Assembly (NCBI RefSeq): GCF_003467445.1
Contig: NZ_QSGS01000002.1
Location: 124,001-188,000, forward strand
From: Exiguobacterium sp. AM39-5BH
GTDB taxonomy: Bacteria; Bacillota; Bacilli; Exiguobacteriales; Exiguobacteriaceae
Length of the DNA: 64,000 bases
Reading direction: 5' to 3'
A program made the translations under genes and the position numbers. Positions 37,158 to 46,885 of this stretch are shown one piece after another; position 1 is the stretch's first letter, and each line of letters opens with the position of its first letter. The notes beneath the pieces were generated by a model that was not told where the DNA came from, did not search any database, and saw nothing but the letters and a program-made list of their open reading frames with translations.

Positions 37158-37810
37158 TTAATCGACGAGAGGTTTCATCACATCGGCGAGGGGCATCGTC
37201 GCTTTGTCATCCGGGCGTTTCCCGGAAGCGAGCTCACGAATCGACAAACCGAAGTCCATTTGTAAGTGTGGATAATCCGGAAATCTTCTCCAGTCCCCGC
37301 CCCATTCAAAGCCGAGTGCCTTGCCGAGTTCCCCTAACTCTTGCCAATCCGGTTCATCCGACCGGTTATGGTCCGACTCTAAATCGTAGTCGGCACGGTC
37401 GTTATGGATGATGACGAAGTCGACGGCGAGCCATAGTTATGGTAACTTTGTCCCGCCTTGGCGTTCGTCACGACTTGTCCCGGTTTCGAGCGCCCTTGGG
37501 CATAGAGCGCGTTCTGCTCATCGGCCGACCGATACCCCGACGTCAGACGGACCTCGAGGCCGAGGCAAGAGTAGGCCAGGCGCACGAACGACTCGCTCCG
37601 CTCGCGGACGTGCGGATGAAGCTTCGCGAACGCTTTCTCACTGCGATCGACGATGACATCTTCCGAGCGAGGTTTTCGTTCACACATTCCCGTTTCAAAC
37701 GTCGGTTCATCGACCCATGGCATCGGGCCCGGACGTGACAACGTATACGCTAAAAAGATTCCGACTAAAAAAGCCGTCATCGCGAACGTCAAGACGCCGG
37801 TCCACTTCAT
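37158..37810 (-). CDS. M15-family D,D-carboxypeptidase or L-Ala-D-Glu endopeptidase, membrane anchored, interrupted by one frameshift
   Basis: The N-terminus MKWTGVLTFAMTAFLVGIFLAYTLS is a signal anchor, and the catalytic region has LTSGYRSADEQNALYAQGRSKPG and SYHNYG. The frame then breaks; adding one C near 37430 gives SYHNYGLAVDFVIIHNDR and later GGDWRRFPDYPHLQMDFG, the SxHxxGxAxD and PHxQ zinc motifs of family M15. Repaired length is 217 residues. It trims or cuts peptidoglycan stem peptides. The ATG at 37810 overlaps the femX-type stop by four bases. The break is probably an error. Confidence 0.85.
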
Positions 37811-39060
37811 CGGCGCAACCGTTTACGGAGTCCTTTGACGAGCGGAAGTCCTGTCTCAAGGGCGAAATAAAGCGGACGGTTCAAGACGAGATCGAACTCG
37901 CCAACCTTTTCGACCATCTCGCTTCCCCATCCTGATTTGAACGCATAAAGACCCGCATACTCATCATCAGGCTCTGTGCTACCCGATACGCCACCGAAAT
38001 CGTAGCGCTCTGCCCCGCTCGCCTTGGCCGCTTGCATCATCGTCCATTGCATGAGGTGGTTCGGCATAAAGTCACGGAACTCGTTCGAAGACGCGCCGTA
38101 CAAGTAATACGAGCGTCGGCCGGCAAGCGTCAGTAGACCGCCCGATAAGACGAGCCCGTTCGGGTACTTGTCGTGCAACTCGTTCAGTTCCGGCAACGCG
38201 GCTTTAATCTTTTCAATCTGTTCGCCCGTCTGTTTTTGACGATTCAACAGACTTGTCCGTTTCTTCTCGACCGTCTCCGTCTCGAGGGAGCGCTCAATCT
38301 TGCCGAGGTCACGTTCGGCTTTTTCGAGCGTGGCCATCTGCTGCTCGAGCGCGAGCTTCGGTTCGAGTTTTGTTAAGAACAGGCGAGCATCCCCGGGTTG
38401 CAGGCAGTCGTACAAATTCTCGAAATAATCGAGACCGCGGATGGCGAAGCCGTCCCGCTCGCCCGTCACTTTCATCAAGTCGGCGAACGTCTTGAGGCCA
38501 TCGCGACCTACTTCCGTACAGACGATTCCTTTTCGCTCTGCCAAACGTACGTTATAGCGGAACTTATGGTGGAACTTGCCGAAAATCTCTTTCTCGCTCG
38601 GACGCAAGTCCGTCTCCATCGTGAACCGCGGCTGGGCGTAATCGAACCCGCCGCCGTATCCTTTATGGCTAAAACCAAGGCTCGCCATTTCCGTCAACAG
38701 GCCGGGCACTTCGTCACGGTCGATATTCGGATCGATTTTCACAGTAATCGCTTTATTCGCTTTGGCGACCCGTTTCGCTTCTTCAGTCAACGCGGTCAGT
38801 GAAGCCACATCGTCGTAGTCGACGACGAACCCGCGTGGCGCATAGCAAAGCGTGAACGGGAGTTTAGGGACGCGTTTGAACAACAGTAATGCGACCCCGC
38901 TCGTCACACCATCGGTCGCGACGGCGATGCGCTCGGCGAACCAACCGTTTTGTCGTTTGACGTTGGCCCAACTCGAAAGTTGGAGCAAGTCTCCACGGTC
39001 GTGAGCTTTCACAAACTCGTCATGCTCTTTCTCTGTCAAGGTTATTGGTAGTACTGCCAT
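37807..39060 (-). CDS. FemXAB-family aminoacyltransferase (peptidoglycan interpeptide bridge)
   Basis: 417 residues of the FemXAB fold: two GNAT-like domains (LLQLSSWANVKRQNGW at the start; GVSGSTEPDDEYAGLYAFKSGWG near the end) with a long coiled-coil arm between them (about residues 238-300, EQQMATLEKAERDLGKIERS... EQIEKIKAALPEL). These enzymes add amino acids from charged tRNA to the lysine of lipid II to build the bridge. Next to murE and an M15 peptidase, it suggests a Lys-X interpeptide bridge; Exiguobacterium is known for Lys-Gly. Which amino acid is added cannot be read. ATG at 39060; GGAGG 11 bases upstream. Confidence 0.9.
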   Translation of the reverse strand: MAVLPITLTEKEHDEFVKAHDRGDLLQLSSWANVKRQNGWFAERIAVATDGVTSGVALLLFKRVPKLPFTLCYAPRGFVVDYDDVASLTALTEEAKRVAKANKAITVKIDPNIDRDEVPGLLTEMASLGFSHKGYGGGFDYAQPRFTMETDLRPSEKEIFGKFHHKFRYNVRLAERKGIVCTEVGRDGLKTFADLMKVTGERDGFAIRGLDYFENLYDCLQPGDARLFLTKLEPKLALEQQMATLEKAERDLGKIERSLETETVEKKRTSLLNRQKQTGEQIEKIKAALPELNELHDKYPNGLVLSGGLLTLAGRRSYYLYGASSNEFRDFMPNHLMQWTMMQAAKASGAERYDFGGVSGSTEPDDEYAGLYAFKSGWGSEMVEKVGEFDLVLNRPLYFALETGLPLVKGLRKRLRR

Positions 39061-39063
39061 AAA

Positions 39064-40524
39064 TCAAGATTCCTCCGTCTTCAAAATTGTCGCTCGGACA
39101 ATCGCTTCTTCATCTAGCGGAATTTTCTCATTGCCAATGATTTGATATTTTTCATGTCCTTTGCCTGCCAAAACGACGATGTTATCAGACTGGGCCAATT
39201 TGGCCGCGTAGCGGACCGCTTCTTCGCGGTCCCCGATTTCAACAAAATTGTCGTGGGTCATGCCGGCTGCGATGCCGCTCGTGATCGAGTCGTAGGATTC
39301 AAAGCGCGGGTCGTCCGTTGTAATGACGACCGTTCCCGCATATTTCGAGGCCATCTCCCCCATCGTCGGTCGCTTCGTGACGTCACGATTTCCGCCTGTC
39401 CCGATTAAGAACACAATCTTCTCTTTCGGCACGCCGACGAGCGACTTCAAGCATTGCTCGATGCCGTCGGGCGTATGGGCGTAATCCGCATATACGTTAT
39501 AGCCCGGCACATCGAGACGTTGCATCCGCCCTTTGGCCGGATGGATCGCTTCGAGCGCCTGGACGATTTCAGGTAAACGATAGCCTGCCGCGAGCAGGCA
39601 GCCTGTCGCAAGCAAGATGTTATACACGTTGAAACGGCCGATGAATTGAACCGTCAACGGATGGCGTTCCCCTTGATAGTTGAGGCAAAAGCTCGTTTCT
39701 GACAGCGTCTGAACGATATCTGATGCCGTCACGTCTGCCATCGCGTCGATCGCATAAGTAATCACTCGCGCCCCCGTCATCGTCTCGTACAGCTTGCTGT
39801 ACGGGTCGTCCGCATTCAGTATGGCGACCTTATGACGCGACGCCATCTGTCCGAGCTGGGCGAACAGTAAGCCTTTCGCTCGCGCATAGTTCTCGAACGT
39901 GCCGTGGAAATCGAGATGGTCGTGCGTCAAGTTCGTGAATCCGACGATATCAAAGTCCGTCCCGATGACACGGCCGAGTTCGAGTCCGTGTGACGACACT
40001 TCCATCATCACATCGGTCACACCTTCTGCGTACATCTGGGCGAGCAACTGTTGTAACTCTGAACTTTGTGGCGTCGTATTTTTACTCGGGACGACCGTAT
40101 CGTTAATGCGGACCTCGACCGTTCCAATCAAGCCGGTGCTATGACCGAGCTCGGTGAGGACGTCCCGTAAAATTGTCGTGGTCGTCGTCTTGCCGTTCGT
40201 CCCCGTGATCCCGAACAGACGCATCTGTTCAGACGGATACTGATAAAACGCCGATGCCAAGAGACCGATCGATCGCGTGCTATCGCGCACGATCAAGTTC
40301 GGAACGCTCAATTCGAGCGGACGCTCACTGACGACGGCTACAGCCCCTTTGCTGACCGCCAATTCGGCATAGTCATGGCCGTCGACTGTATAGCCTTTAA
40401 TGGCCACGAACAGTGTCCCAGGGACGACTTCTCTCGAATCGGTCGTCACATGGGTCACTGGAATGGCTTGTAAGCTTGGTTGATTAATCAATTGAATGTG
40501 TTTAGCTAAATCCGTTAAGTTCAA
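39064..40524 (-). CDS. murE: UDP-N-acetylmuramoyl-L-alanyl-D-glutamate ligase MurE (L-lysine or DAP-adding)
   Basis: A Mur ligase of 486 residues with ATP-loop GTNGKTTTTT, ENYARAKGLLF with the carbamoylated lysine region, and HPAKGRM. The amino-acid-binding signature, DNPR in DAP-adding enzymes, reads DDPR here (about residues 404-407), which leaves the substrate open. Genetic context (FemX-type gene next door, no dap genes in the locus) favours L-lysine. I chose the TTG at 40524 (LNLTDLAKHIQL), with AAGGGAAA upstream; the frame extends to a GTG at 40542. It has a good sigma-A-type promoter. Confidence 0.92.
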   Translation of the reverse strand: MNLTDLAKHIQLINQPSLQAIPVTHVTTDSREVVPGTLFVAIKGYTVDGHDYAELAVSKGAVAVVSERPLELSVPNLIVRDSTRSIGLLASAFYQYPSEQMRLFGITGTNGKTTTTTILRDVLTELGHSTGLIGTVEVRINDTVVPSKNTTPQSSELQQLLAQMYAEGVTDVMMEVSSHGLELGRVIGTDFDIVGFTNLTHDHLDFHGTFENYARAKGLLFAQLGQMASRHKVAILNADDPYSKLYETMTGARVITYAIDAMADVTASDIVQTLSETSFCLNYQGERHPLTVQFIGRFNVYNILLATGCLLAAGYRLPEIVQALEAIHPAKGRMQRLDVPGYNVYADYAHTPDGIEQCLKSLVGVPKEKIVFLIGTGGNRDVTKRPTMGEMASKYAGTVVITTDDPRFESYDSITSGIAAGMTHDNFVEIGDREEAVRYAAKLAQSDNIVVLAGKGHEKYQIIGNEKIPLDEEAIVRATILKTEES

Positions 40525-40577
40525 GTCTTTCCCTTCTTTCACCTGTTCCTGTCCAAAGTAAAGAATACCTCTTAATC

Positions 40578-40605
40578 AGTGTAGAGAACTTACAATCGGT
40601 TTCAA
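40578..40605 (-). promoter_or_regulatory. Promoter of murE-femX-M15
   Basis: Minus strand TTGAAA (40600-40605), 16-bp spacer, TACACT (40578-40583). Confidence 0.65.
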
Positions 40606-40606
40606 G

Positions 40607-41824
40607 TCAGTCTTCGGACGGAAGGACATATGATTTGGCAGGGGCGTGGCTCAGCACCTCTTTGATTAAGGCGTTGACACCATACACATCGATTTGATCG
40701 ATTTTATCGAGCACGTCGTTCAAGTCCTCGACGTCGTCGAGCAGGACGAGGTTGCGACCGTTTCGGTTCATGCGGGCACTCGTGCTCTCATTGCCGAGCA
40801 CGAGCGACCCTTTCAATTGGCGTTTGCCTTTCTCCACTTCCTCTTCGGACAAGCCGTCCACTGTCAACGTCTCGAGTTCACGCGCCATGATCGTCTCGAC
40901 TTGAGCGAGCGTATCGGGAGATGTCCCAATATAAATCGTGAACGTGCCGTGGTCGTCGAACGTCGTATAGTAAGAGTAAATCGAATACGCCAACCCTTCT
41001 TCTTCTCGAATCGACTGGAAGAGACGCGATGACATCGTCGCCCCGATGGCATTGTTTATTAAAGCCAAATGCGGCAGACGGTCATCTTTAGCGGCAATCG
41101 CCTCAAAGTTCCAACAAAGATGTGCTTGCTCCGTCTCTTTCTGTTTTTTCATCACATCGCTGTATAAAATCGGCGGCGTCGATTCTTTCGGTGTTTCCCC
41201 GGATGGGAGGTGGGCAAACCTTGTCTTGACCGCCTCAATCAATTCTTCGGTCACATGCCCGGCGATCGATACGACGACACGTTTACCCGTGTAGGTCGAA
41301 GCGACGTAGCGGAGCAATTGCTCCCGCGATAAGCCAAGGACGCTCGCTTCCGTCCCGAGGATCGGTTCGGCGAGGATATCGTCCTTATAGACGGCTTTCG
41401 CGAGCAGCTCGTGGACGAGGTCTTCCGGTGTGTCTTCATACATTTTAATTTCTTCTAAGACGACTCGCTTCTCTTTCTCGAGCTCCGTCTCGTCAAATAA
41501 CGAATTGAACAGCATGTCGGCGAGCACATCGAACGCGATGACCGCATGCTCGTCGAGCGTCTTCACGTAATAGCACGTGTGGTCTTTCGAAGTGAACGCG
41601 TTGACACTGCCTCCGAGCTCATCGAAGAACGATGCGATTTCTTTTGCCGTTCGTGTCTTCGTCCCTTTAAACAACATATGTTCAATCAAGTGGCTGATCC
41701 CGATCTCGGTCATGTCTTCGGTCCGAGTTCCGGCTTTGATGAAGACGCCGGTCGACGTGCTGCGGACATCCGCCATCGGCTCAATCACGATGCGGACGCC
41801 GTTGTCTAATGTGATCCATTCCAT
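40607..41824 (-). CDS. mlpA: M16-family zinc peptidase (MlpA/YmxG type)
   Basis: 405 residues with the inverted zinc motif HLIEH (HxxEH) and the downstream glutamate region ELEKEKRVVLEEIKMYED, typical of M16 peptidases. The C-terminal half (VSIAGHVTEELIEAVK; GYYT-like YSIYSYYTTFDDHG) is the inactive lobe of this family. It follows pnp, the same place as mlpA in B. subtilis. Start ATG at 41824 (MEWITLDNG) with AGGAGTG upstream; a long upstream frame to 42052 overlaps pnp and is rejected. Confidence 0.93.
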   Translation of the reverse strand: MEWITLDNGVRIVIEPMADVRSTSTGVFIKAGTRTEDMTEIGISHLIEHMLFKGTKTRTAKEIASFFDELGGSVNAFTSKDHTCYYVKTLDEHAVIAFDVLADMLFNSLFDETELEKEKRVVLEEIKMYEDTPEDLVHELLAKAVYKDDILAEPILGTEASVLGLSREQLLRYVASTYTGKRVVVSIAGHVTEELIEAVKTRFAHLPSGETPKESTPPILYSDVMKKQKETEQAHLCWNFEAIAAKDDRLPHLALINNAIGATMSSRLFQSIREEEGLAYSIYSYYTTFDDHGTFTIYIGTSPDTLAQVETIMARELETLTVDGLSEEEVEKGKRQLKGSLVLGNESTSARMNRNGRNLVLLDDVEDLNDVLDKIDQIDVYGVNALIKEVLSHAPAKSYVLPSED

Positions 41825-41844
41825 GTTATCACTCCTATGAAAAA

Positions 41845-41866
41845 GGCCATCGCACCAGACGATGCC
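41845..41866 (-). terminator. Intrinsic terminator after pnp
   Basis: A GC-rich stem GGCATCG/CGATGGCC on the minus strand, followed by CCTTTTTC, directly downstream of the pnp stop codon. Confidence 0.65.
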
Positions 41867-41873
41867 ATCATGA

Positions 41874-44090
41874 TTAGTTTGTCGAGCGTGGCGGACGACG
41901 GTCTCCGTCACGACGCGGCGGACGGCTGTCACGTGGTGGACGGCTTTCGCGCTGCGCTTTACGTTTTGCTTCGTATGCTTCGCGTTCTTCCGGTGGCAAT
42001 CCTTCAAGGATGAGCACTTTATGTGAGGCATTGACTCGGCCTTTGTCGTCAATCTCCGTCACACGGACTTTGATTGTATCGCCGAGTTTCACGACGTCTT
42101 CGACGTTCGCGACACGGTCTAAGCTGAACTCAGAGACGTGGACGAGCGCGTCTTTCCCTTTGAACAATTCGACGAACGCGCCGAACTTCTCGATGCGGCG
42201 GACCGTCGCGTCGAACTCTTCGCCGACGACGACTTCACGCACGATGTCGCCGATGAGGGCCATCGCCATGTCGATGCCATCTTGATCGGTCGACGCGATG
42301 AAGACCGTTCCGTCTTGCTCGATATCGATTTTGACGCCCGTTTGGTCGATGATGCTGTTGATCATCTTCCCGCCCGGTCCAATCACATCGCGAATCTTGT
42401 CCGGATTGATTGTCATCGTCACGATTTTCGGTGCATACTTCGACAACTGCGGACGTGGTGCGTCGAGCGTCTCGAGCATATGGTTCAAGATATGGAGACG
42501 GCCTGAACGAGCTTGTTCGAGTGCCTCTTCCAAAATCTCACGTGTGATGCCGGCGATTTTGATATCCATTTGGAGCGCCGTGATCCCGTCTTTCGTTCCA
42601 GCGACTTTGAAGTCCATGTCGCCGAGGTGATCTTCGAGACCTTGGATGTCCGTGAGGACCGTGTAATGTTCACCTTCCATAATGAGACCCATCGCAATCC
42701 CGGCAACCGGTGCCTTGATTGGGACCCCTGCATCCATGAGCGCGAGCGTCGAGCCACAGATTGACGCCTGTGAACTTGAACCGTTCGACTCGAGTACTTC
42801 CGAGACAAGACGAATCGTGTACGGGAAGTCAGCTTCTTTCGGGATGACAGGAAGCAATGCACGTTCTCCGAGAGCACCGTGACCGATTTCACGACGACCC
42901 GGCGCACGCACCGGACGCGCTTCTCCGACCGAGAACGGAGGGAAGTTGTAATGGTGCATGAAGCGTTTGTTCTCTTCGAGGCCGATGCCATCGATGATTT
43001 GCGCGTCACCGATGACGCCGAGCGTCGCCACCGACATGACTTGCGTTTGTCCTCGTGTGAACAAACCGACGCCGTGGGCGCGTGGCAATAAGCCCGTCTC
43101 CGACGCAAGTGGGCGGATGACGTCTGGGCGACGACCGTCCGGACGAACTTTTTCGACCGTGATGAGACGACGGACTTCATCTTTGACGAACTTGTTCAAG
43201 ATGCCAGACACTTCTTTCAACTTGGCCGGCTCGTCGACGAGACGCTCTTCGTAGATGGCGACGTACTTGGCGATCACTTCGTTGATGGCTTCGTCACGCG
43301 CGTGCTTCTCTTCGACTTGGACCGCGGCAACGATTTCCGGACGAACCGACTCGAGTTCAGCCGTCAAGGCGTCATCGAATTTCGACACCGTATATTCGAA
43401 CTTCGGTTTTCCGACAGCTTCGACGATCTCCGTTTGGAAAGCGACCAATTTCTTGATCTCTTCATGACCGAACAAAATCGACTCGAGCATGACGTCTTCC
43501 GGTACTTCGTTCGCTCCTGCTTCAACCATGTTGATTGCAGTTGCTGTTCCGGCGACTTGGAGTTCGAGGTCAGTCTGTTCGAGCTGAGCTGTCGTCGGGT
43601 TGACGACAAACTCACCGTTGACGCGTCCGACTGTCGCTCCGGCGATCGGCCCATCGAACGGGATGTCTGAAATCGAGAGTGCGATCGATGTCCCGAGCAT
43701 TCCGGCCATCTCAGCCGAGCAATCCGGATCGTTCGACATGACGTAGATCATCACTTGAATATCGTGACGGAAGCCGTCAGGGAAAAGCGGACGGATCGGA
43801 CGGTCGATGAGGCGCGATGTCAAAATCGCGTTCTCCCCAGGACGACCTTCCCGACGGAGGAAACCTCCTGGAATCTTCCCGACCGAGTATAATTTTTCTT
43901 CATAGTTGACCGTGAGCGGGAAGAAATCTAAATCCTTCGGCGCTTTCGATGCTGTGACCGTGGCGAGCACGACCGTGTCCCCATAACGGACGAGTGCCGA
44001 GCCATTTGCTTGTTTCGCAAGTTGGCCGACTTCTACAGACAGCGGACGACCGCCCCATTCTGTAGAAAATACTTGTTTCATACCTAACAT
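41874..44090 (-). CDS. pnp: Polyribonucleotide nucleotidyltransferase (PNPase)
   Basis: 738 residues: two RNase PH domains ([52 protein letters not shown]), a KH domain (IGPGGKMI) and an S1 domain ([18 protein letters not shown]). It degrades RNA 3'-5' phosphorolytically and is a core decay enzyme with RNase J and RNase Y. The C-terminal tail is basic with three RPPR motifs. Start ATG at 44090, since AGGAG lies seven bases upstream; the ATG at 44096 is too close to it. Follows rpsO, the universal arrangement. Confidence 0.96.
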   Translation of the reverse strand: MLGMKQVFSTEWGGRPLSVEVGQLAKQANGSALVRYGDTVVLATVTASKAPKDLDFFPLTVNYEEKLYSVGKIPGGFLRREGRPGENAILTSRLIDRPIRPLFPDGFRHDIQVMIYVMSNDPDCSAEMAGMLGTSIALSISDIPFDGPIAGATVGRVNGEFVVNPTTAQLEQTDLELQVAGTATAINMVEAGANEVPEDVMLESILFGHEEIKKLVAFQTEIVEAVGKPKFEYTVSKFDDALTAELESVRPEIVAAVQVEEKHARDEAINEVIAKYVAIYEERLVDEPAKLKEVSGILNKFVKDEVRRLITVEKVRPDGRRPDVIRPLASETGLLPRAHGVGLFTRGQTQVMSVATLGVIGDAQIIDGIGLEENKRFMHHYNFPPFSVGEARPVRAPGRREIGHGALGERALLPVIPKEADFPYTIRLVSEVLESNGSSSQASICGSTLALMDAGVPIKAPVAGIAMGLIMEGEHYTVLTDIQGLEDHLGDMDFKVAGTKDGITALQMDIKIAGITREILEEALEQARSGRLHILNHMLETLDAPRPQLSKYAPKIVTMTINPDKIRDVIGPGGKMINSIIDQTGVKIDIEQDGTVFIASTDQDGIDMAMALIGDIVREVVVGEEFDATVRRIEKFGAFVELFKGKDALVHVSEFSLDRVANVEDVVKLGDTIKVRVTEIDDKGRVNASHKVLILEGLPPEEREAYEAKRKAQRESRPPRDSRPPRRDGDRRPPRSTN

Positions 44091-44173
44091 GAACATTCTC
44101 CTCTCAAACCTTATCTAGTTTATTATGTAACTCATTCATATGAATGTCTAATGATTTTCCTCCTAAAAAAGAA

Positions 44174-44217
44174 GAAACGGACTAGGAACAAGTGTCCCAG
44201 CCCGTCACATGGTCCGT
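44174..44217 (-). terminator. Terminator-like hairpin between rpsO and pnp
   Basis: Outer arms AACGGACT and GGTCCGTT enclose a smaller inner stem; the minus strand continues into CTTCTTTTTT. It should partly end the rpsO transcript and may contribute to PNPase autoregulation, a known theme in other bacteria. Confidence 0.6.
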
Positions 44218-44222
44218 TCGGA

Positions 44223-44492
44223 TTAACGACGGAGTCCAAGGCGTTGAATCAATTCACGGTAACGTGTAACGTCCTTGTTACGAAGGTACGTAAGCAAGTT
44301 ACGGCGACGTCCAACCATTTTCAAAAGACCGCGACGTGAGTGGTGGTCTTTCTTGTGTGTACGAAGATGTTCGTTCAATGTGTTGATTTGTTCAGTCAAT
44401 ACTGCAACTTGAACTTCCGGTGAACCAGTGTCACCTTGTTTTGTCGCGTATTCCGCGATGATTTCGTTCTTACGTTCTTTTGAGAGTGCCAT
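44223..44492 (-). CDS. rpsO: 30S ribosomal protein S15
   Basis: 89 residues starting at the ATG at 44492 ([12 protein letters not shown]) with GGAGGTGGAG upstream, and carrying the family signature [22 protein letters not shown]. It binds 16S rRNA early in 30S assembly. It has its own promoter inside the end of ribF and a leader of about 90 nt that may carry an S15 autoregulatory site. An in-frame extension to 44729 is a shadow of ribF. Confidence 0.97.
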   Translation of the reverse strand: MALSKERKNEIIAEYATKQGDTGSPEVQVAVLTEQINTLNEHLRTHKKDHHSRRGLLKMVGRRRNLLTYLRNKDVTRYRELIQRLGLRR

Positions 44493-44591
44493 TGCCTCTC
44501 CACCTCCATTTAATAGAAAATTGCCGCGTTGCCGAGCCGACGTTGGTGAATCGATCAGCCAAGCGAAGCGGTGTACTTTGCGTACCAAAAT

Positions 44592-44620
44592 AGGATACCG
44601 TACCACCCATCCAAAGTCAA
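44592..44620 (-). promoter_or_regulatory. Sigma-A-type promoter of rpsO-pnp
   Basis: Minus strand TTGACT (44615-44620), 17-bp spacer, TATCCT (44592-44597), overlapping the end of ribF. Confidence 0.7.
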
Positions 44621-45543
44621 GACAGGATTGCCCGAGCGGCCGTCTCATCTTGCTTGAGTTGGGCGATGAGCGAGTCGAGTCCGTCGAACGCCCGCTCGTC
44701 CCGTAAATAGTGCATCCATTCGATTTCAATCAATTGTCCGTATAAATCTTCCGAGAAGTCGAACAAGTGGCTCTCGATCGAGACGTCACCGGTCGCATAA
44801 AACGTCGGGCGCCGCCCGACGTTCGTCATCGCATCGAACGTCCGACCGTCCTGTAGCCGTACACGCGTCGCGTAGACACCGAGACGCGGCATGACATAGG
44901 ACGCGTCCATGACGACGTTCGCCGTCGGGTAGCCAATCGTTCGGCCGCGGGCATCGCCATGGATGACTTCCCCACAGATGACGTACGGCGTACCGAGCAG
45001 CTCGCTCGCTACATCGACGTCTCCAGCACCGAGCAATTGACGAATTCGCGTCGATGACACTTTTTCGCCGCCGCTCGTCTGTTCGGCGACGACCGAGGTC
45101 GTGAAGCGGCCGCGCGCATGATACGGCAGCGTCTCCATCGTCCCCTCCCCGAATTTACCGTACGAGTAGTCAAAACCAGCCGTTACGTGGACCGCACCGG
45201 CACCAATCAAATAGTCATCCACGAACTGTTGCGGCGACAGGCTCGCCAACTCTTTTGTGAACGTGATGACGATGCACCGTTCGACACCGAGGGCGGCAAT
45301 CCGGTTCAATTTCCGCTGGAGCGGTGTGATGTATCGAACCGCATCCGGTTTGTTCGATAACACTTGTTTCGGGTGCGGGTCGAACGTGATGACGGTCACG
45401 GGCACGTCAAGCTGTTCCGCATGCGCTTGCGCATGCCGAATCACGGCCTGATGTCCGGTGTGGACGCCGTCGAAAAATCCGAGCACCATGACCGAAGGGA
45501 CCAGGTCTGGTGTCTCCGGATACGTCAGATGGATCGTTTCCAT
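44617..45543 (-). CDS. ribF: Bifunctional riboflavin kinase/FAD synthetase
   Basis: Converts riboflavin to FMN and FMN to FAD. The N-terminal nucleotidyltransferase has [14 protein letters not shown] and the SSTRIR motif; the C-terminal kinase has [11 protein letters not shown] and a VYATRV beta-barrel region. The 308-residue length is normal. Start ATG at 45543 with AAAGGGGAG upstream. It lies between truB and rpsO as in B. subtilis. Confidence 0.95.
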   Translation of the reverse strand: METIHLTYPETPDLVPSVMVLGFFDGVHTGHQAVIRHAQAHAEQLDVPVTVITFDPHPKQVLSNKPDAVRYITPLQRKLNRIAALGVERCIVITFTKELASLSPQQFVDDYLIGAGAVHVTAGFDYSYGKFGEGTMETLPYHARGRFTTSVVAEQTSGGEKVSSTRIRQLLGAGDVDVASELLGTPYVICGEVIHGDARGRTIGYPTANVVMDASYVMPRLGVYATRVRLQDGRTFDAMTNVGRRPTFYATGDVSIESHLFDFSEDLYGQLIEIEWMHYLRDERAFDGLDSLIAQLKQDETAARAILS

Positions 45544-45559
45544 AACTTCAATCTCCCCT

Positions 45560-46468
45560 TTAGTCGATGGTCAACATGACCTCGACAGTTGCGTCTGTTG
45601 TTCCGTCAAGCCGTCGATAGAGGGCAAGTGGAATTCCTTCTTCATTATAGACAGTAAACAGTTCAAATTCGAGCGAGACGTCGTTCAAACGACCCCCGTT
45701 TCGGATATACCGCTCCCGATTGGCTGAGATTGTCATGGCAGGCCAACGTTTGATGACCTCTTCGAGCGGGATGAGGTGGCTCATTCGTTCCTCGACCGTC
45801 TCGAGGTCGGCCAGTTGCTGCAACGTGACGGCAGCCGTCTCCTCAAATGATCCGGACCGGGTCCGCCGCAGGTCACTCATATGGGCCGGATAACCGAGTC
45901 GCTCCCCGATTTGGACGGCGAGAGTCCGGATAAATGTCCCTTTGCCGCATTCGACGTCAATCCGGAAGCGACAGACCCCGTCCTCGATGACGGGCTCGTT
46001 CGTCCGCACCAGGCGATGAATCTCGACGATGCGACGCGGCCGTTCCACCGTCTGACCTTTTCGGGCGTATTCGTATAATTTCTTCCCGTTCACTTTGACG
46101 GCAGAGAAGTAAGGCGGGATCTGCTCGATTTTTCCTGTCAACTGCTCAAGGACACGATCGATGTCCGCAGCGGTGAACGCCTCGGGACCGACCTCACGCG
46201 TTTCGACGACCTCGCCATGGGCGTCCTCGGTCATCGTCGCGATTCCGATTGTAATCTCGGCGGCGTACCGTTTGCCTTCATCGGTCAGAAAACGAGACAG
46301 CTTTGTCGCCCGTCCAAGGCAAATTGGTAGGACACCGGTCACTTCTGGGTCGAGCGTGCCGGTATGTCCGACTTTTTTCGTTTGGAACAATTTACGGAGC
46401 TTGAACACACAATCGTGGCTCGTCATGCCGCTCTCTTTATCTAAAATCAATACGCCAGTTGGTTCCAT
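45560..46468 (-). CDS. truB: tRNA pseudouridine(55) synthase
   Basis: Forms pseudouridine 55 in tRNA T-loops. 302 residues starting MEPTGVLILDKESGMTSHD at 46468 (GGGAGGAA upstream), with the catalytic aspartate in VGHTGTLDPEVTGVLP and a KVNGKKLYEYARKGQ motif. Sits between rbfA and ribF in the nusA-infB operon. Confidence 0.95.
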   Translation of the reverse strand: MEPTGVLILDKESGMTSHDCVFKLRKLFQTKKVGHTGTLDPEVTGVLPICLGRATKLSRFLTDEGKRYAAEITIGIATMTEDAHGEVVETREVGPEAFTAADIDRVLEQLTGKIEQIPPYFSAVKVNGKKLYEYARKGQTVERPRRIVEIHRLVRTNEPVIEDGVCRFRIDVECGKGTFIRTLAVQIGERLGYPAHMSDLRRTRSGSFEETAAVTLQQLADLETVEERMSHLIPLEEVIKRWPAMTISANRERYIRNGGRLNDVSLEFELFTVYNEEGIPLALYRRLDGTTDATVEVMLTID

Positions 46469-46516
46469 CTGAATTCCTCCCATCAAAAAAGGGGAGACAC
46501 GAGTCCCCCCTTCAAT

Positions 46517-46867
46517 TTATTGGTCGTTCCGATTTAAGTCACGAATCAATGAATCGATATGGCTACCATATGCGACCGATGAATCGTATTCGAACGACAA
46601 TTCTGGCGTTTTCCGAAGACGGATGCGGCTCCCGATCTCGCGGCGAATAAATGCGCTCGCCTTATCAAGACCAGCTTGCGTCTCGGCCTTCACCGTGGCG
46701 TCGTCTCCGAGCACCGTGTAGTAGGCTGTCGCTTGCTGCAAGTCTCCCGTCACATCGACGCTCGTGATTGTAGCGTTCTTCGTACGTGGGTCGTTGACTT
46801 CACGGAGCAAGATATCGGTAATCTCTTTACGCATCTGCTCAGCGACGCGTTGGGCACGAATCTTCAT
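46517..46867 (-). CDS. rbfA: Ribosome-binding factor A
   Basis: A 116-residue 30S maturation factor that binds the 5' end helix of 16S rRNA. KH-type fold with EITDILLREVNDPR and VTGDLQQATAYYT. ATG at 46867 with GGAGGGAA upstream, 19 bp after infB. The B. subtilis ylxP gene between infB and rbfA is missing here. Confidence 0.93.
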   Translation of the reverse strand: MKIRAQRVAEQMRKEITDILLREVNDPRTKNATITSVDVTGDLQQATAYYTVLGDDATVKAETQAGLDKASAFIRREIGSRIRLRKTPELSFEYDSSVAYGSHIDSLIRDLNRNDQ

Positions 46868-46885
46868 ACGTGTTCCCTCCTCGCT

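Noticed and set aside
40607..42052. Longer start for the M16 peptidase at 42052
   Set aside because: The extra 76 residues overlap pnp antisense-like sequence and a terminator, and the ATG at 41824 has a good ribosome site.
44223..44729. Extended S15 of 168 residues
   Set aside because: The N-terminal extension overlaps ribF and the rpsO promoter; the ATG at 44492 matches the family.
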